27,225 nucleotides of DNA from the IMG/VR virus record IMGVR_UViG_3300010883_000337, positions 1 to 27,225 of that record; one strand, given 5' to 3'. The position numbers and the translations under genes are program-made. This stretch comes from a virus. Position 1 is the stretch's first letter; each line of letters opens with the position of its first letter. Below are positions 15,040 through 24,595 of this stretch, piece by piece. The notes beneath the pieces are model-generated. The model was not told the origin of the DNA, ran no database searches, and worked only from the letters and a program-made list of their open reading frames with translations.

Positions 15040-18000
15040 TTAGCTGCCTTCGACAACATCGTAAGTTTGATTGGTACTGTCAAATGTAGTCCTAGTCTCA
15101 TTATCGAAAGTTTCCGCCTCAGCACCTAGAGGTAAGAACGCCTTACCTGTAGCAATTAGACTAGCATGAGTACCTTCTTCAAAACTAACCATACCGCCAT
15201 CTGCATCTAGTAACATACCGCCGGCACACTGATCAAGGATAACTTCGGCATTGGATTCAACCATAACCTTATCCCCAATATCGTCTCCAGATAAAGTTGT
15301 ACGATCAAAGATGATATTGTCACCTTGACTATCTACGACCAGTGGGCCCGTTGATACTTCGTGACTATCCAGAACCAATTCTGTAATAGCCCTTTCATCC
15401 TGTAGGGATATTCTTCCTACTGGACGAATTTTAATTTCTGTTGGCCGTGTAAATTCTGGATAATAAGAATTATCACCCCAGTTACTATCAGGCACATGAC
15501 CATCGTTAATATGATCTTCTAATGAAAGTCTTTGAGAATCTAACAACAACTTTGAACCACTCGTTGTAGCTGAACCTTCTTCTAGAAGTATACTAATTCC
15601 AAATGGGTCTGTGACTTCGGTAAGTAAGTTGGAACCATCTTCAAGCGTCATCGGCGTGCCATCATCTGTCCACCCTTGAGTCTCAGAATATATACCATCA
15701 TATAACATAAAGAAGTTTCTTGGATTCTCTAACTGATACTTACCAGACTGATCAGAATCTTCTGTAAGTATTCCTAGTCCACCAAGATCGCCATCTACAG
15801 ACTTGTGATATTCAGAGTAAGTTTCTTTTAAGACATAATCTCCATCACCTCGGCCCGTAGCATCAATAGCATTAAGAACAATGAAATCAAATTCATCATC
15901 GCTATCGACAGCAGTTCTGTTTAATTGTAATCTCCCCCAATCAGAAACGTGATCAATATCATTTTCTCTCAACAAAATATCTTGTTCTAAGAAGTTTGAT
16001 AATAGTGGTGAAACTATTTCATCTTCAGAAACAAGGAAACCGCCAGCATAATCTTCTAAGTATATGCTTCCAGTTCCATCTTCCAAATCAATAGTCCAAG
16101 TGTTCTTCTTATTAAAGTCAGAAAACTTTAGACCAGAACCTAAGTTAACAGCTTGAGATACTTCCATCTCAATTGCTTCGCCTTGGTTTTTAACATCTAA
16201 TGGATCATCTTTACCACCAACATCTAAACCATCAAGAACAAGTCTAGAAGCGTTAATCGTTGGCCCACGTTTCCGTAGGGCATCTTCTAATTGTATGTGT
16301 GTTGCACCAAAGGCATCACTGAACATATCAGATATACCCATTGAACTAAGTCCAACAGAGTTAAGCGCTCTAGGTTTTGGTACAGAAATTTTTACCTTTA
16401 ACATTCTGATGAAAAGATTTTCACGATCTGTATCGGAAACACCAGCTGCGGCCTCACTCATTAGTTTACCAGAACTATCTTGTAATGTAAGAGCGCCACC
16501 CATAGAGGATTCTGAAACTATATTTTCTGAGGAATCAAATACTTGGCCACTTGTAGTTTGAATAGAATCTGTTATTATTTTTGCACCAACATGATCTCCA
16601 TCTTCATGTACTACTTTACTATTTGGAGTATTTCCATCAACACTAGTACCGTTTAATACTAGTTGATTACTATCGGCATCTATAAGATTGTATACACCAA
16701 GAGCACTACCGTCTAACAATAAAGAAGAACCAGCATCCTGTACAGCACCGTCTACAATATTAGAACCATCTAGAAGTATAGAACTAACTTCACCAAGCAC
16801 ATCTACATTGTCTGTGCCGAATATGTCCGTACCGTCTAATGAAATATTATCCCCAGCATCAACTTGTGATCCATCATCTCCAGCAACAATACAAATGTTA
16901 TCTCCATCGTCATGAGATTCCTCAAGACTGATAACACCGCCTTCTTCTGCTTCTAGTAGTGTACCATATTCAGTACCATCCAAAACAAAGTTGAAATCTG
17001 AAGTGCCGTTCTCTAATCTAAGTTCAGCAAACAAACTACCTTGTTCAAATACTTTAGGTATACCCAATCTGTGATTGATTCTCAATTCAAACAATTCTCT
17101 AAGAGAAGAAGCAAGTACTGGAGAGAAGGACGCCAACGGAGGATCGACACGACCAATACCAGCTGGTGACATAGACACAGACATCAGACTAGCAATAGTA
17201 ACCCTACCAAATGGAATGAAACCAGCTGGATGAACTGCACGTTTCAATTCATTCATGTATGTGTTGACAGATTGACCAATACGAACTTCGTAAGAGAAGT
17301 CTTGATAGTAATATGAATCTTGAATACGAATAACATCTTCTGATATCAAACTATTCGTAGATGAATATCTACCAACGTCTGTTGTTATAAATCCAATATT
17401 AACAGAAACTTTACCAAGGTTAGCACCAATAATAACTGCCGTTCCTTGGCCAGTAGAAATTGTTTGTCCAATAAAGTTCTGTAAGCTTTCGGTTACAACA
17501 TCAAACCCAGCATACAAATTATTATCATCGTAAGCATTCATTACGATATTACCAGATGTAAAGCTTTGCGTTTCGTGAGTTAATTCATCGCCAGGAACAG
17601 CATCACTTTCTGCCGAAAGACCAGCAGCAAGTCCACTCTCTTGTACTAGAGTTGTTCCACCTCTTTCTGTTGTAGAGAAACCATCGTGAAGCATATACCC
17701 GCCGGCATTTGTCAATTCTGTATCTGTCCCATCTAGAACAATATGAATATCATCAAGACCACCCACAATATTATTGTCGAGTATAACTCTACTTCCCGAA
17801 TTAGTAGTCCTTGCCAATAATGTGGCAGCATCAAATCCACCATTAGGGTCATCTACAGACTCTTCTGATAAGACACAATCTCCATCTTCTAAAATCCAAA
17901 TGTCTCTATCATCGTTACCATGAGAAGCTTTATAATCTGTGTACTCAGTATACCAACCGTCAGCATCAGAATTAGAAGTACCATCTTGACCCTGTAGAAT

Positions 18001-20898
18001 CAAATACTCTGTCCAGTTAACAGTAGATTGAGCAGATGCATCTTCTAGTAAAATACCATCTGTATCATCTACTATTCTAGATGATGGGTGTTCAACATTA
18101 ACATATCGATCTGGCAATGGTTCGTTTCTAAGGTAGCTACCTTCGTCAAGTGTCTTCTCCCAGAATGTCGCAGCAGACCCTATTCTAAAAAGCGCTTTAC
18201 CATTAGTACCATCCAGCACTATAAGATCAACGCCGTCTTCTGTAATAATTCTATCACCTTCTTTGCCAGGTTCAACAACAACGTGACTGCTGACTATCTG
18301 TAACTCTTCAGAAGTTGCTCGATCTGCATCAACCCAACCACCACTAGTATATACTTGTTCTTTAGTTCCGTTTAATTGAAACTTATCTTTCTTATACTGG
18401 AGGTTATCCACCATGCCATGAGTTTCGTATCGAACTCTATTACCATCATCCAAGGATTCCTGTATCAACTTGTCGCCCATACCAGAGCCTGTTGATCCAT
18501 CTTCTTGACGGAAATCATCACCAGCGTCAGTCTGACTTGCATCTGTGCCATTTAATTGTAGATCATCACCCACAGCAGTACCTTCTAATAGAAGGTTAAC
18601 ATCAGAAAACGCACCACTGTAAGTAGTAAGAGAAGGCAACTTAGTCACACCATCAAAAATAGTATCCTCAAAACCATCGGGGCCAACAAATCTTTGTTCA
18701 AGTTCTACGTTCTCTCTAAAGAGTGCGCCGTCATTATCATATCCCCCCAAGCCAGGGTCTGGAAATTGATGTCGTAAAGGCGGAAACGGCGTCATGCCTG
18801 ATGCCACAGATGGTTGATTGAAGACTGCTCTAGGGCCTGGGGCAGACGGCCGTTCTAAAGGAATTGTTACCTTAGTACTACCATCTGAATCAAGTACTAG
18901 TTGATCTTCTATATCATATCTGTATTCTTCTTTTACTACAATACCAGTAGTGTCTACATCATCCAAACCTCTAGCAACTAGTTCTGGGCCAGTGTTTCCT
19001 TCTACAGCATTCTCACCTAGTACTCTATTAAATTCATTATCGGTATTTACTTCTAATTGGATATTCTCATTTATGTCAGCAGTCTCTTGTTCCATCTTAA
19101 TACGGATAACATCTTCAATTGAAACTGAGAGTACTTGATCTTGGGAACTCCAACCCGTAACTGTACCTGTGTGAGTTGTTAATTTCTCTGCCGCAGAAAA
19201 TGATCCAGAGACTTGTTTAACAATAAACTTAGCATCAACGGCTGCTTCGGGAACAACCTTATAGTTAAACCCAGCATCAACAATAGACACATCTTGAATT
19301 GTACCAATAGTATTTGTAGTAGGAATAATTTTACCACCTGTACCATTCACAGATGTTATTGAAATTTGAGGCAACCTAATATAACCAGCGCCTCTGGTTG
19401 TCACTATCACGTTTGCGATTTCACCATACGTTAAGTTGGTGTTAGCTTCAAAGGTAATTCTTTTAGAAGCATTACCGTCCGCTATTAACTTTCGTTCAAC
19501 GGCGGCCTCATAATCAAAATACCAATTCTCATCTGCCCCGCTGGAGTCTGTAGCATCTATTAATAGTGAACCACCTTCTTCTAGTCCTATATTAATATCT
19601 GCATATTGATAAGTTGTATTTTCTTCCTGTGATAAGTAATCTTCGCTGATCACACCGTCTATATTTTCATTGTTTTCTAAAAGAAACGATCCACCAATAG
19701 AAGAGACATAACCCTCAGCTGGTTGAGATGTAGCATCACTAGTGAAAACAAATCTATCGCCAACTCTATAACCAGAACCCCCAGTATCGATATGAACACC
19801 ATCCACAGTACCAACACCAGTAGTGTTGACTTGAGCACGAGCTGCATTGTTACCACCAGCACTAATAGAAATAATGTCACCAGCATTGTAAAGTATACCA
19901 CCGTTATCTACTGTGGCACTTGCGATAATCTTTTGAATAGTAAAATTTTGTTCGGTGAAGGTTAGTAGTCCATCGGCCGTTAGAGTTTCACCATCAATAA
20001 AAGTACCAACAACATATCGTAAGTCTACATCGAATTCTGTTATGGAAGCACTACCTTGGGCAAACGTAACTGCATTAATAACAAAGACTGAAGCACCAGA
20101 GGATCGTCCTACTAGTGTCTGTCCTATAACTTCTTGACCATTTGCTCCTTGTGAATTTTCACAACGGATAACAGATTTCTTAGTCCAGTTACCATCTGAT
20201 GCTCTTAACATGTATTGTGTAGGATAGAAGATTTCTGCCTCTTCAGCAAACATCAAACGCATAAAGAGTTTATGTCCTTCAGAAGTTCCTTTAGCCGCAT
20301 AGAGGTCTTTAATATTCTTTAATAGATTTCTCTTAGAAACTCCATTAGCCAAAGTCTCTGGAATAGCATCCATAAACTGCCGTTGCATTTCATCTAATAC
20401 TGTGGAAGTAGTATTGTCCACATTGGAGTAATCTAATAGTTGTTGTATGTTCTGAATAGGATTAGCACGATACTGAATGATCTGAGCAGAAGCACCAGAA
20501 GTTGCACCCGTGACCGTTTCACCTATATTAAATTTCTGAGTAGAGGAAATAAACAATCTAGGTTTTTCTTGATCTAGATCATCAATCAAAACTGTAGCTG
20601 TAGCTTTGGTATCAGTACCAGTTATTAATTCACCTTCGATAAATTTACCAGTAGTACCTACGCCTGATTCAGCAACAATCTTTGTGCCATCTTCACTACG
20701 TAGATATCGAACATCAGTATTCTCTAAAACTATATTATTAATAATACCACTGACCCGTAGTTCAGCAGCTTCCAAAAACTGATAATACTGTTTTAGGAAT
20801 TCGACAAACTTTGGATTCTCTGCCTGAAGATAATCAGGCACCTGGCCTTCTATCAGTGGAGAAATTTTAGTTGTTAATTCTGCATCAAAGGGCGCCAT
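15040..20898 (-). CDS. Giant virion protein with LDGT/LE repeats, in the gp7 position
   Basis: A 1952-residue structural protein. Residues 1-240 form a conserved-looking start (IEGQVPDYLQAENPKFVEFL, KQYYQFLE, then NLLKNIKDLYAAKGTSEGHK) seen in marine T4-like virion proteins. A second well-ordered segment at about 1195-1250 (YYQDFSYEVRIGQSVN, HPAGFIPFG) also looks family-specific. Between and after these, about 765-1110 and 1300-1910, many short units of the form (L/V)LDGT-- or L-LEDG---, spaced by Asp/Gly/Glu-rich turns, give a very acidic repeat body. It follows gp6 by 3 bases and precedes gp8, so by T4 gene order it is the best candidate for the gp7 wedge. I see no clear sequence match to T4 gp7, so that is inference. 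The frame is intact. There is no strong ribosome-binding site, consistent with coupling to gp6. Confidence 0.85.
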   Translation of the reverse strand: MAPFDAELTTKISPLIEGQVPDYLQAENPKFVEFLKQYYQFLEAAELRVSGIINNIVLENTDVRYLRSEDGTKIVAESGVGTTGKFIEGELITGTDTKATATVLIDDLDQEKPRLFISSTQKFNIGETVTGATSGASAQIIQYRANPIQNIQQLLDYSNVDNTTSTVLDEMQRQFMDAIPETLANGVSKRNLLKNIKDLYAAKGTSEGHKLFMRLMFAEEAEIFYPTQYMLRASDGNWTKKSVIRCENSQGANGQEVIGQTLVGRSSGASVFVINAVTFAQGSASITEFDVDLRYVVGTFIDGETLTADGLLTFTEQNFTIQKIIASATVDNGGILYNAGDIISISAGGNNAARAQVNTTGVGTVDGVHIDTGGSGYRVGDRFVFTSDATSQPAEGYVSSIGGSFLLENNENIDGVISEDYLSQEENTTYQYADINIGLEEGGSLLIDATDSSGADENWYFDYEAAVERKLIADGNASKRITFEANTNLTYGEIANVIVTTRGAGYIRLPQISITSVNGTGGKIIPTTNTIGTIQDVSIVDAGFNYKVVPEAAVDAKFIVKQVSGSFSAAEKLTTHTGTVTGWSSQDQVLSVSIEDVIRIKMEQETADINENIQLEVNTDNEFNRVLGENAVEGNTGPELVARGLDDVDTTGIVVKEEYRYDIEDQLVLDSDGSTKVTIPLERPSAPGPRAVFNQPSVASGMTPFPPLRHQFPDPGLGGYDNDGALFRENVELEQRFVGPDGFEDTIFDGVTKLPSLTTYSGAFSDVNLLLEGTAVGDDLQLNGTDASQTDAGDDFRQEDGSTGSGMGDKLIQESLDDGNRVRYETHGMVDNLQYKKDKFQLNGTKEQVYTSGGWVDADRATSEELQIVSSHVVVEPGKEGDRIITEDGVDLIVLDGTNGKALFRIGSAATFWEKTLDEGSYLRNEPLPDRYVNVEHPSSRIVDDTDGILLEDASAQSTVNWTEYLILQGQDGTSNSDADGWYTEYTDYKASHGNDDRDIWILEDGDCVLSEESVDDPNGGFDAATLLARTTNSGSRVILDNNIVGGLDDIHIVLDGTDTELTNAGGYMLHDGFSTTERGGTTLVQESGLAAGLSAESDAVPGDELTHETQSFTSGNIVMNAYDDNNLYAGFDVVTESLQNFIGQTISTGQGTAVIIGANLGKVSVNIGFITTDVGRYSSTNSLISEDVIRIQDSYYYQDFSYEVRIGQSVNTYMNELKRAVHPAGFIPFGRVTIASLMSVSMSPAGIGRVDPPLASFSPVLASSLRELFELRINHRLGIPKVFEQGSLFAELRLENGTSDFNFVLDGTEYGTLLEAEEGGVISLEESHDDGDNICIVAGDDGSQVDAGDNISLDGTDIFGTDNVDVLGEVSSILLDGSNIVDGAVQDAGSSLLLDGSALGVYNLIDADSNQLVLNGTSVDGNTPNSKVVHEDGDHVGAKIITDSIQTTSGQVFDSSENIVSESSMGGALTLQDSSGKLMSEAAAGVSDTDRENLFIRMLKVKISVPKPRALNSVGLSSMGISDMFSDAFGATHIQLEDALRKRGPTINASRLVLDGLDVGGKDDPLDVKNQGEAIEMEVSQAVNLGSGLKFSDFNKKNTWTIDLEDGTGSIYLEDYAGGFLVSEDEIVSPLLSNFLEQDILLRENDIDHVSDWGRLQLNRTAVDSDDEFDFIVLNAIDATGRGDGDYVLKETYSEYHKSVDGDLGGLGILTEDSDQSGKYQLENPRNFFMLYDGIYSETQGWTDDGTPMTLEDGSNLLTEVTDPFGISILLEEGSATTSGSKLLLDSQRLSLEDHINDGHVPDSNWGDNSYYPEFTRPTEIKIRPVGRISLQDERAITELVLDSHEVSTGPLVVDSQGDNIIFDRTTLSGDDIGDKVMVESNAEVILDQCAGGMLLDADGGMVSFEEGTHASLIATGKAFLPLGAEAETFDNETRTTFDSTNQTYDVVEGS
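15168..16998 (-). repeat. Coding LDGT/LEDG repeats, C-terminal block
   Basis: Degenerate units such as FVLDGTEYG, ISLDGTDIFG, ILLDGSNIV, LLLDGSALG, LVLNGTSVDG and LVLDGLDVG recur at 15-40 residue spacing. A similar but sparser block lies at 17568-18603 (LQLNGTDASQ, IVLDGTNGK, IVLDGTDTE). Confidence 0.75.
17568..18603 (-). repeat. Coding LDGT/LEDG repeats, central block
   Basis: Residues about 765-1110 of the 1952-residue protein, with units LLLEGTAVG, LQLNGTDASQ, FQLNGTKEQ, IVLDGTNGK and IVLDGTDTE separated by acidic turns. It is set apart from the C-terminal block by the conserved YYQDFSYEVR segment. Confidence 0.7.
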
Positions 20899-20901
20899 CT
20901 G

Positions 20902-22812
20902 TTAATAACTCTTATTATCTGGAGCTGAAGGTGTGGTGGTATAGGTTGAACTAGCACCAGCATCCCCAACAGCAATTGTATCTATTTCTCCTACGCATCC
21001 TAAGTTCACTATGTCTAATTCTAATATCTGATTTCGAACAGGTACAATATCTTTAGATGTCGGTAAAGCAGTAATTCGGATTGTAGTTGTTTTCAATCCA
21101 TCCACTTTAGACATCTTCGTAATGTTGATAGAGTTGATTACGATTGAGCCTGTATTGTAATCAATTTTCCCTGCTAGACGATTTGTATATAATCTGGTAA
21201 TACCAGAAATATAGTATGTTCTCATATTCCCCTCACCATCATCATCAAAGAATATTTCGTTAGTAGTATTCCCGTCTTGATAGAAGCCTGATGAAGTAGT
21301 AACACCGCCATTCTCTTCGTTATGTGTCGGATGGGGGTTGTAAATTGGGTTATTGAAATATAGGAAGTAACCACGTTTAACATTTAGCACTGGTTCGATT
21401 TTTTTAGACATAGTAACAGTCATTGTATTATTTAAAATCGATGTGTCCACACTATCAACAATAGCAGACACGTTAGAGAAACGGAATACTTGGTTAAAAG
21501 ATTTTAGCTGTTTGTTGTTATAATCTTTTAACTCATTGATAACGGCAGTTTGCAGGCCAGATTTTTCTTTGGTGGTTTTACTGGAGTCGTATTTGAATCC
21601 AATATTCAAAATTAGTGAGGTTACGTCTGGGTCAATAATGACAGGAGTAATAGAAGCAACATTAAATTTTCCTAACTGAGATACAAGTAGCTCTTTCTGA
21701 GATATTGTTAAATTATTTCCTGTGGTAGATTTGATTGATATATAAACTCTACCATAAGACGCTGTACTTGTTACACCAAGACTAGGATCAAAGGAACCGG
21801 CTTCTCCGCCGAACACCATTACCGCTTGAGTTTGCGGAAACAGTTTCCTTGCATAAACTTTATAGTCTTCCGTAGTAACACATCGCCCTTGAGAAGCGTA
21901 ATCCAAGGGAGCATTTAGTTTTATAGAAGCCAGTGATTCTGATTCTGCACCACCTATCGATCTGTTAAGTGTAGTGACCGTAACGTCTGTTACTGAATCA
22001 ATACCCCCAGATGGAGTAAAGTCTTTCGCACCATTTCCAGCGGCCTTGTTTGATATAACATATTCAAGGTAAACTACATTACCGTCCAGAACTTTAGCAC
22101 TAGTAACACCGTCACCGAAATAGATTTCCGTCTTTCCGTTCTCGACTTCCTGTAAGAAGTAAACTGTAGAATCACCTATCAATTGAGTTATGTCAGATGC
22201 TCTGGTGTATTTGGTTGTCGTAGAATCAGATACGGAGTTCTGTACCTTAACAGTAAGAGTTGTCGTATCAGTAGAGTTGTCGTTTATAAGAAATCTCTGA
22301 TTAAGATCGGTAGAGTCTACAACGTATCGTGTTGTTATATACGATCCTTCATATATCTTAATATTGTTAAAAGGAATCTCCACTCCAGTACTTGAAGCCA
22401 CAACATCTGCTACAGTGACATACTGATAATCTATATTATCTAATTTGGTTAAAAACTTTGTACCAGCAGGCATAACAGCGGAGGCCTTGGAAGCATCGTT
22501 TAGGACAATATTAACTTCCGCATAAGAAGCCCTTGCAGAACTAACTTCGTATCCTAGTGTCTTTGCATGTGATACTATACTAGAACGTAGAGTAGAACTG
22601 TCCAAGAACATCTCATTAGCAACCATGTTCAAGTTATAACCAAGGTAGTGAGTGTTGTAAGCGAGAGTATCTAGAAGCACGTTAATACCAGCACCTTCAA
22701 AGTCATAATCTTTAAACTGAGACTGCCCTTTGAGGAAAGTTTTTAGATTTGATTTTACCTCATCAAAATCAAACTCTGTTACATCTAATCTTCGATTTGT
22801 TCCTGTGGCCAT
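20902..22812 (-). CDS. 6: Baseplate wedge subunit gp6
   Basis: T4 gp6 homologue (636 residues; T4 660), the core wedge protein whose dimers form the inner baseplate ring. The N-terminus is diagnostic: FLKGQSQFKDYDFEGAGINV (27-46), LAYNTHYLGYN, FLDSSTLRSSIVSHAKTLGY. A baseplate-J-like region with FGDGV near 223-227 and YASQGRCVTTEDYKVYARKL near 310-329 follows. The start codon shares bases with the gp25 stop (TAATG), which is tight translational coupling to its wedge partner. The gene ends 3 bases before the next ATG. Confidence 0.94.
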   Translation of the reverse strand: MATGTNRRLDVTEFDFDEVKSNLKTFLKGQSQFKDYDFEGAGINVLLDTLAYNTHYLGYNLNMVANEMFLDSSTLRSSIVSHAKTLGYEVSSARASYAEVNIVLNDASKASAVMPAGTKFLTKLDNIDYQYVTVADVVASSTGVEIPFNNIKIYEGSYITTRYVVDSTDLNQRFLINDNSTDTTTLTVKVQNSVSDSTTTKYTRASDITQLIGDSTVYFLQEVENGKTEIYFGDGVTSAKVLDGNVVYLEYVISNKAAGNGAKDFTPSGGIDSVTDVTVTTLNRSIGGAESESLASIKLNAPLDYASQGRCVTTEDYKVYARKLFPQTQAVMVFGGEAGSFDPSLGVTSTASYGRVYISIKSTTGNNLTISQKELLVSQLGKFNVASITPVIIDPDVTSLILNIGFKYDSSKTTKEKSGLQTAVINELKDYNNKQLKSFNQVFRFSNVSAIVDSVDTSILNNTMTVTMSKKIEPVLNVKRGYFLYFNNPIYNPHPTHNEENGGVTTSSGFYQDGNTTNEIFFDDDGEGNMRTYYISGITRLYTNRLAGKIDYNTGSIVINSINITKMSKVDGLKTTTIRITALPTSKDIVPVRNQILELDIVNLGCVGEIDTIAVGDAGASSTYTTTPSAPDNKSY

Positions 22813-23276
22813 TATCGTACTCTCTCTAATGTTAGTGTTAAGTCAACCAATTCAGTAGGAGCATTAACAATATAAAATTCTACGGTTATTTCATACATAT
22901 TACGATCAAGGTCTGGTGTAGCACGTACACCAACTAGTCTGGCCCTTGGTTCAAAGTTTGTGATAACATCTTCAACTTGGCGTGCTATAATGACTGCTGT
23001 TATAGGAGTCATCAGTTCAAACAACTGCCCCCTTACCCCAGAGAAAATTTCTGGATGAAAGGGTTTCTCATATTGATTGGTCAATACCAAATTACGTATA
23101 GACCGCTTAACAGCGGCAACATCTGTTAGTGTATTAACGTCACCAGTAGTATTGTTTTTACTAAAGAATAAATCAAGGTCTGTATACAAATTGGAACTAC
23201 GGGATGCCCCTGCTCCAGCGGCATCACGAGCAACATCGGTATTTCGCCATGCATAATTTGTATTCGTAGTAGACAT
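22812..23276 (-). CDS. 25: Baseplate wedge subunit gp25
   Basis: T4 gp25/GPW family protein (154 residues; T4 132), which joins the wedge to sheath and tube and helps trigger contraction. The conserved E-P-R motif is at 109-111 (NFEPRARL), preceded by AVKRSIRNLVLTN and NQYEKPFHPEI at 55-77. The extra length is an N-terminal Ser/Thr/Ala extension of about 25 residues. AAGGAG lies 7 bases before the ATG and an exact TATAAATA lies 17 bases before it. This is the clearest promoter and ribosome-binding-site combination in the window. gp25 and gp6 then follow as a coupled pair. Confidence 0.94.
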   Translation of the reverse strand: MSTTNTNYAWRNTDVARDAAGAGASRSSNLYTDLDLFFSKNNTTGDVNTLTDVAAVKRSIRNLVLTNQYEKPFHPEIFSGVRGQLFELMTPITAVIIARQVEDVITNFEPRARLVGVRATPDLDRNMYEITVEFYIVNAPTELVDLTLTLERVR

Positions 23277-23293
23277 TTATTAACTCCTTCTTC

Positions 23294-23301
23294 TATTTAT
23301 A
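23294..23301 (-). promoter_or_regulatory. T4-type late promoter (TATAAATA) for gp25-gp6
   Basis: An exact TATAAATA 17 bases upstream of the gp25 ATG, with AAGGAG between. The TAA at 23299-23297 inside it would end the extended frame of the upstream small gene. Confidence 0.78.
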
Positions 23302-23362
23302 CTCCGGCGGCAGGATTGTGCTTCATTAGATAAGGAGTATATTTACCCCAAACGTCTGTTGC
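23297..23362 (-). other. In-frame continuation of the 65-residue gene past its TAA
   Basis: Directly after the TAA of the small basic gene the same frame stays open for 21 codons (ATDVWGKYTPYLMKHNPAAG, then V). It stops at a TAA inside the gp25 late promoter. The stretch looks protein-like (Trp, Tyr, Pro, no low complexity). It could be the lost C-terminus of the gene, a readthrough extension, or chance. Otherwise this 86-base gap holds only the gp25 promoter and ribosome-binding site. Confidence 0.45.
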
Positions 23363-23560
23363 TTATACTTTTACAAATGGTTTTGACGTTTCACTCTTAA
23401 TAGGGTTAGCAATAGTTAGCATTACTGGTTTCCCCCGTTTCCAAGCATCTACCTTATGATGTAGAGTTTCTAGGGGACTCCAATCGGGGCCCTTCCCAGC
23501 AACAACATTCCTACGCTCACCTTTCGATGTTTGTCCTTCTCTTGATTTCTTCTTACCCAT
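23363..23560 (-). CDS. Small basic protein, 65 residues
   Basis: No named family is recognised. It is strongly basic, especially at the N-terminus (MGKKKSREGQTSKGERRN), with a middle EAWK/DAWKRGKPV-like segment (residues 38-47) and an apparent beta stretch VMLTIANP. AGGA lies 6 bases before the ATG. It stands between the helical protein gene and gp25, in the late region, and could be a minor structural or nucleic-acid-binding protein; that is inference. The frame continues without further stops for 21 codons beyond the TAA, so the gene may be shortened by a nonsense change. Confidence 0.75.
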   Translation of the reverse strand: MGKKKSREGQTSKGERRNVVAGKGPDWSPLETLHHKVDAWKRGKPVMLTIANPIKSETSKPFVKV

Positions 23561-23568
23561 AACTAATC

Positions 23569-24288
23569 CTATAGTGATATAACTTCAGCTGAAGTGCCGA
23601 TGTTTTGTGAATCTTTTCTAACTTCTTCTGCCCTTGCTTCAATTTCAACTCCAAGTCTTTTCATTTTAGCTCCCCATACCTTTTCAATCTGTTTCGCATG
23701 AGCTTCCATAGCAGTTTTGGTTTTATTTAATTCTTCCGTAGAGAACTTATCTCCAAACAATCCTTTGATATCATCTTCCGAAACATCTTCCGAAAATTTA
23801 TGAGCGGCCTCTTTTAAGGTTAACAGGTCTGGCATTAAAGATGCGTGTGCAACTTCAATTGCATCTAGAGAACCAGGCGGTATTTCAAAGTTAGGTATTG
23901 CTCCGGCCAGACTGGCAGCATCACCTTTCAATGCAGCTGCTCCAGCAACTACCAAATCATCTAACGCATATCCAGCATCTTTTAGGCCTGGGCCAAAACT
24001 TGTTGTTAGTGATGCAAGCTTTTCCGCATAGATAGCACTAGTGGGTGCCATAGAAAGCAACCCTTCCACCTCTGCTTGAAAATTTACAGGAGTGGTAGTC
24101 GGCAACTCTGGAATAAGACCTTTGGTTCTTTCCACAAGGTCTACCATGTTAGCATCCATGATCGCTTTGATTTCAGAAGCCGTAATATCTAGCGCTGCTT
24201 TAATATCCTTTTCGATATCCGCAACTTTGGCTGCAATCTTATTGTATATGGCACTAGCGCCTGGCAAATTAGGTACATTAAAATCCAT
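23569..24288 (-). CDS. Helical virion-associated protein of unknown function
   Basis: Encodes 239 residues, mostly predicted helix. Ala/Glu/Lys-rich segments at 15-60 (YNKIAAKVADIEKDIKAAL) and 160-230 (EELNKTKTAMEAHAKQIEKV) suit coiled coils, and a Pro-rich linker (IPELPTTTPVNF) lies at 82-93. There is no signal peptide or membrane segment. The ribosome-binding site GGAGG lies 6 bases before the ATG and is formed by the last sense codons of the PAAR gene. Position between the PAAR tip and gp25 suggests a hub or tail-assembly role, such as a partner of the spike or tape-measure region. No specific T4 counterpart is recognised. Confidence 0.82.
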   Translation of the reverse strand: MDFNVPNLPGASAIYNKIAAKVADIEKDIKAALDITASEIKAIMDANMVDLVERTKGLIPELPTTTPVNFQAEVEGLLSMAPTSAIYAEKLASLTTSFGPGLKDAGYALDDLVVAGAAALKGDAASLAGAIPNFEIPPGSLDAIEVAHASLMPDLLTLKEAAHKFSEDVSEDDIKGLFGDKFSTEELNKTKTAMEAHAKQIEKVWGAKMKRLGVEIEARAEEVRKDSQNIGTSAEVISL

Positions 24289-24290
24289 AG

Positions 24291-24587
24291 TTAACCTCCA
24301 GCAAACACATTAGGTGAACCAGATGCAGAAGCATTAGGAACCCATGAAGCATGACCACCTGTCCCGTCACCTTTACGATGAACTTTAAGACCGTTTGCAA
24401 ATACAGTTGCACTTCCTACCACAGCTGGATCACCACAAGCCGTAGTGTCTGTAATACGTGTACACTTTTTACCATTCACAAACACATCTGGCGAACCTGT
24501 TGCATATGCTGTTTTGTGGAATGGGCCTGGCGTAGGACTTGCGTGTCCTACATGCTGGTCTGATTCCACTCTTGTTACTTCTGGCAT
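24291..24587 (-). CDS. PAAR-domain spike tip protein (gp5.4-like)
   Basis: A 98-residue PAAR protein that would cap the gp5 needle as the membrane-piercing tip, as T4 gp5.4 (97 residues) does. Three GS--VF-NG-type strands are visible (GSPDVFVNGKK, GSATVFANGLK, GSPNVFAGG), with His and Cys residues placed as possible metal ligands (HVGH near 12-15, C43, C51, H73). AGGAG sits 5 bases upstream of the ATG. It follows gp5 by 8 bases, matching its role. The C-terminus ends in Gly-Gly directly after the third repeat, with no toxin or effector extension. Confidence 0.93.
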   Translation of the reverse strand: MPEVTRVESDQHVGHASPTPGPFHKTAYATGSPDVFVNGKKCTRITDTTACGDPAVVGSATVFANGLKVHRKGDGTGGHASWVPNASASGSPNVFAGG

Positions 24588-24595
24588 AACATCTC

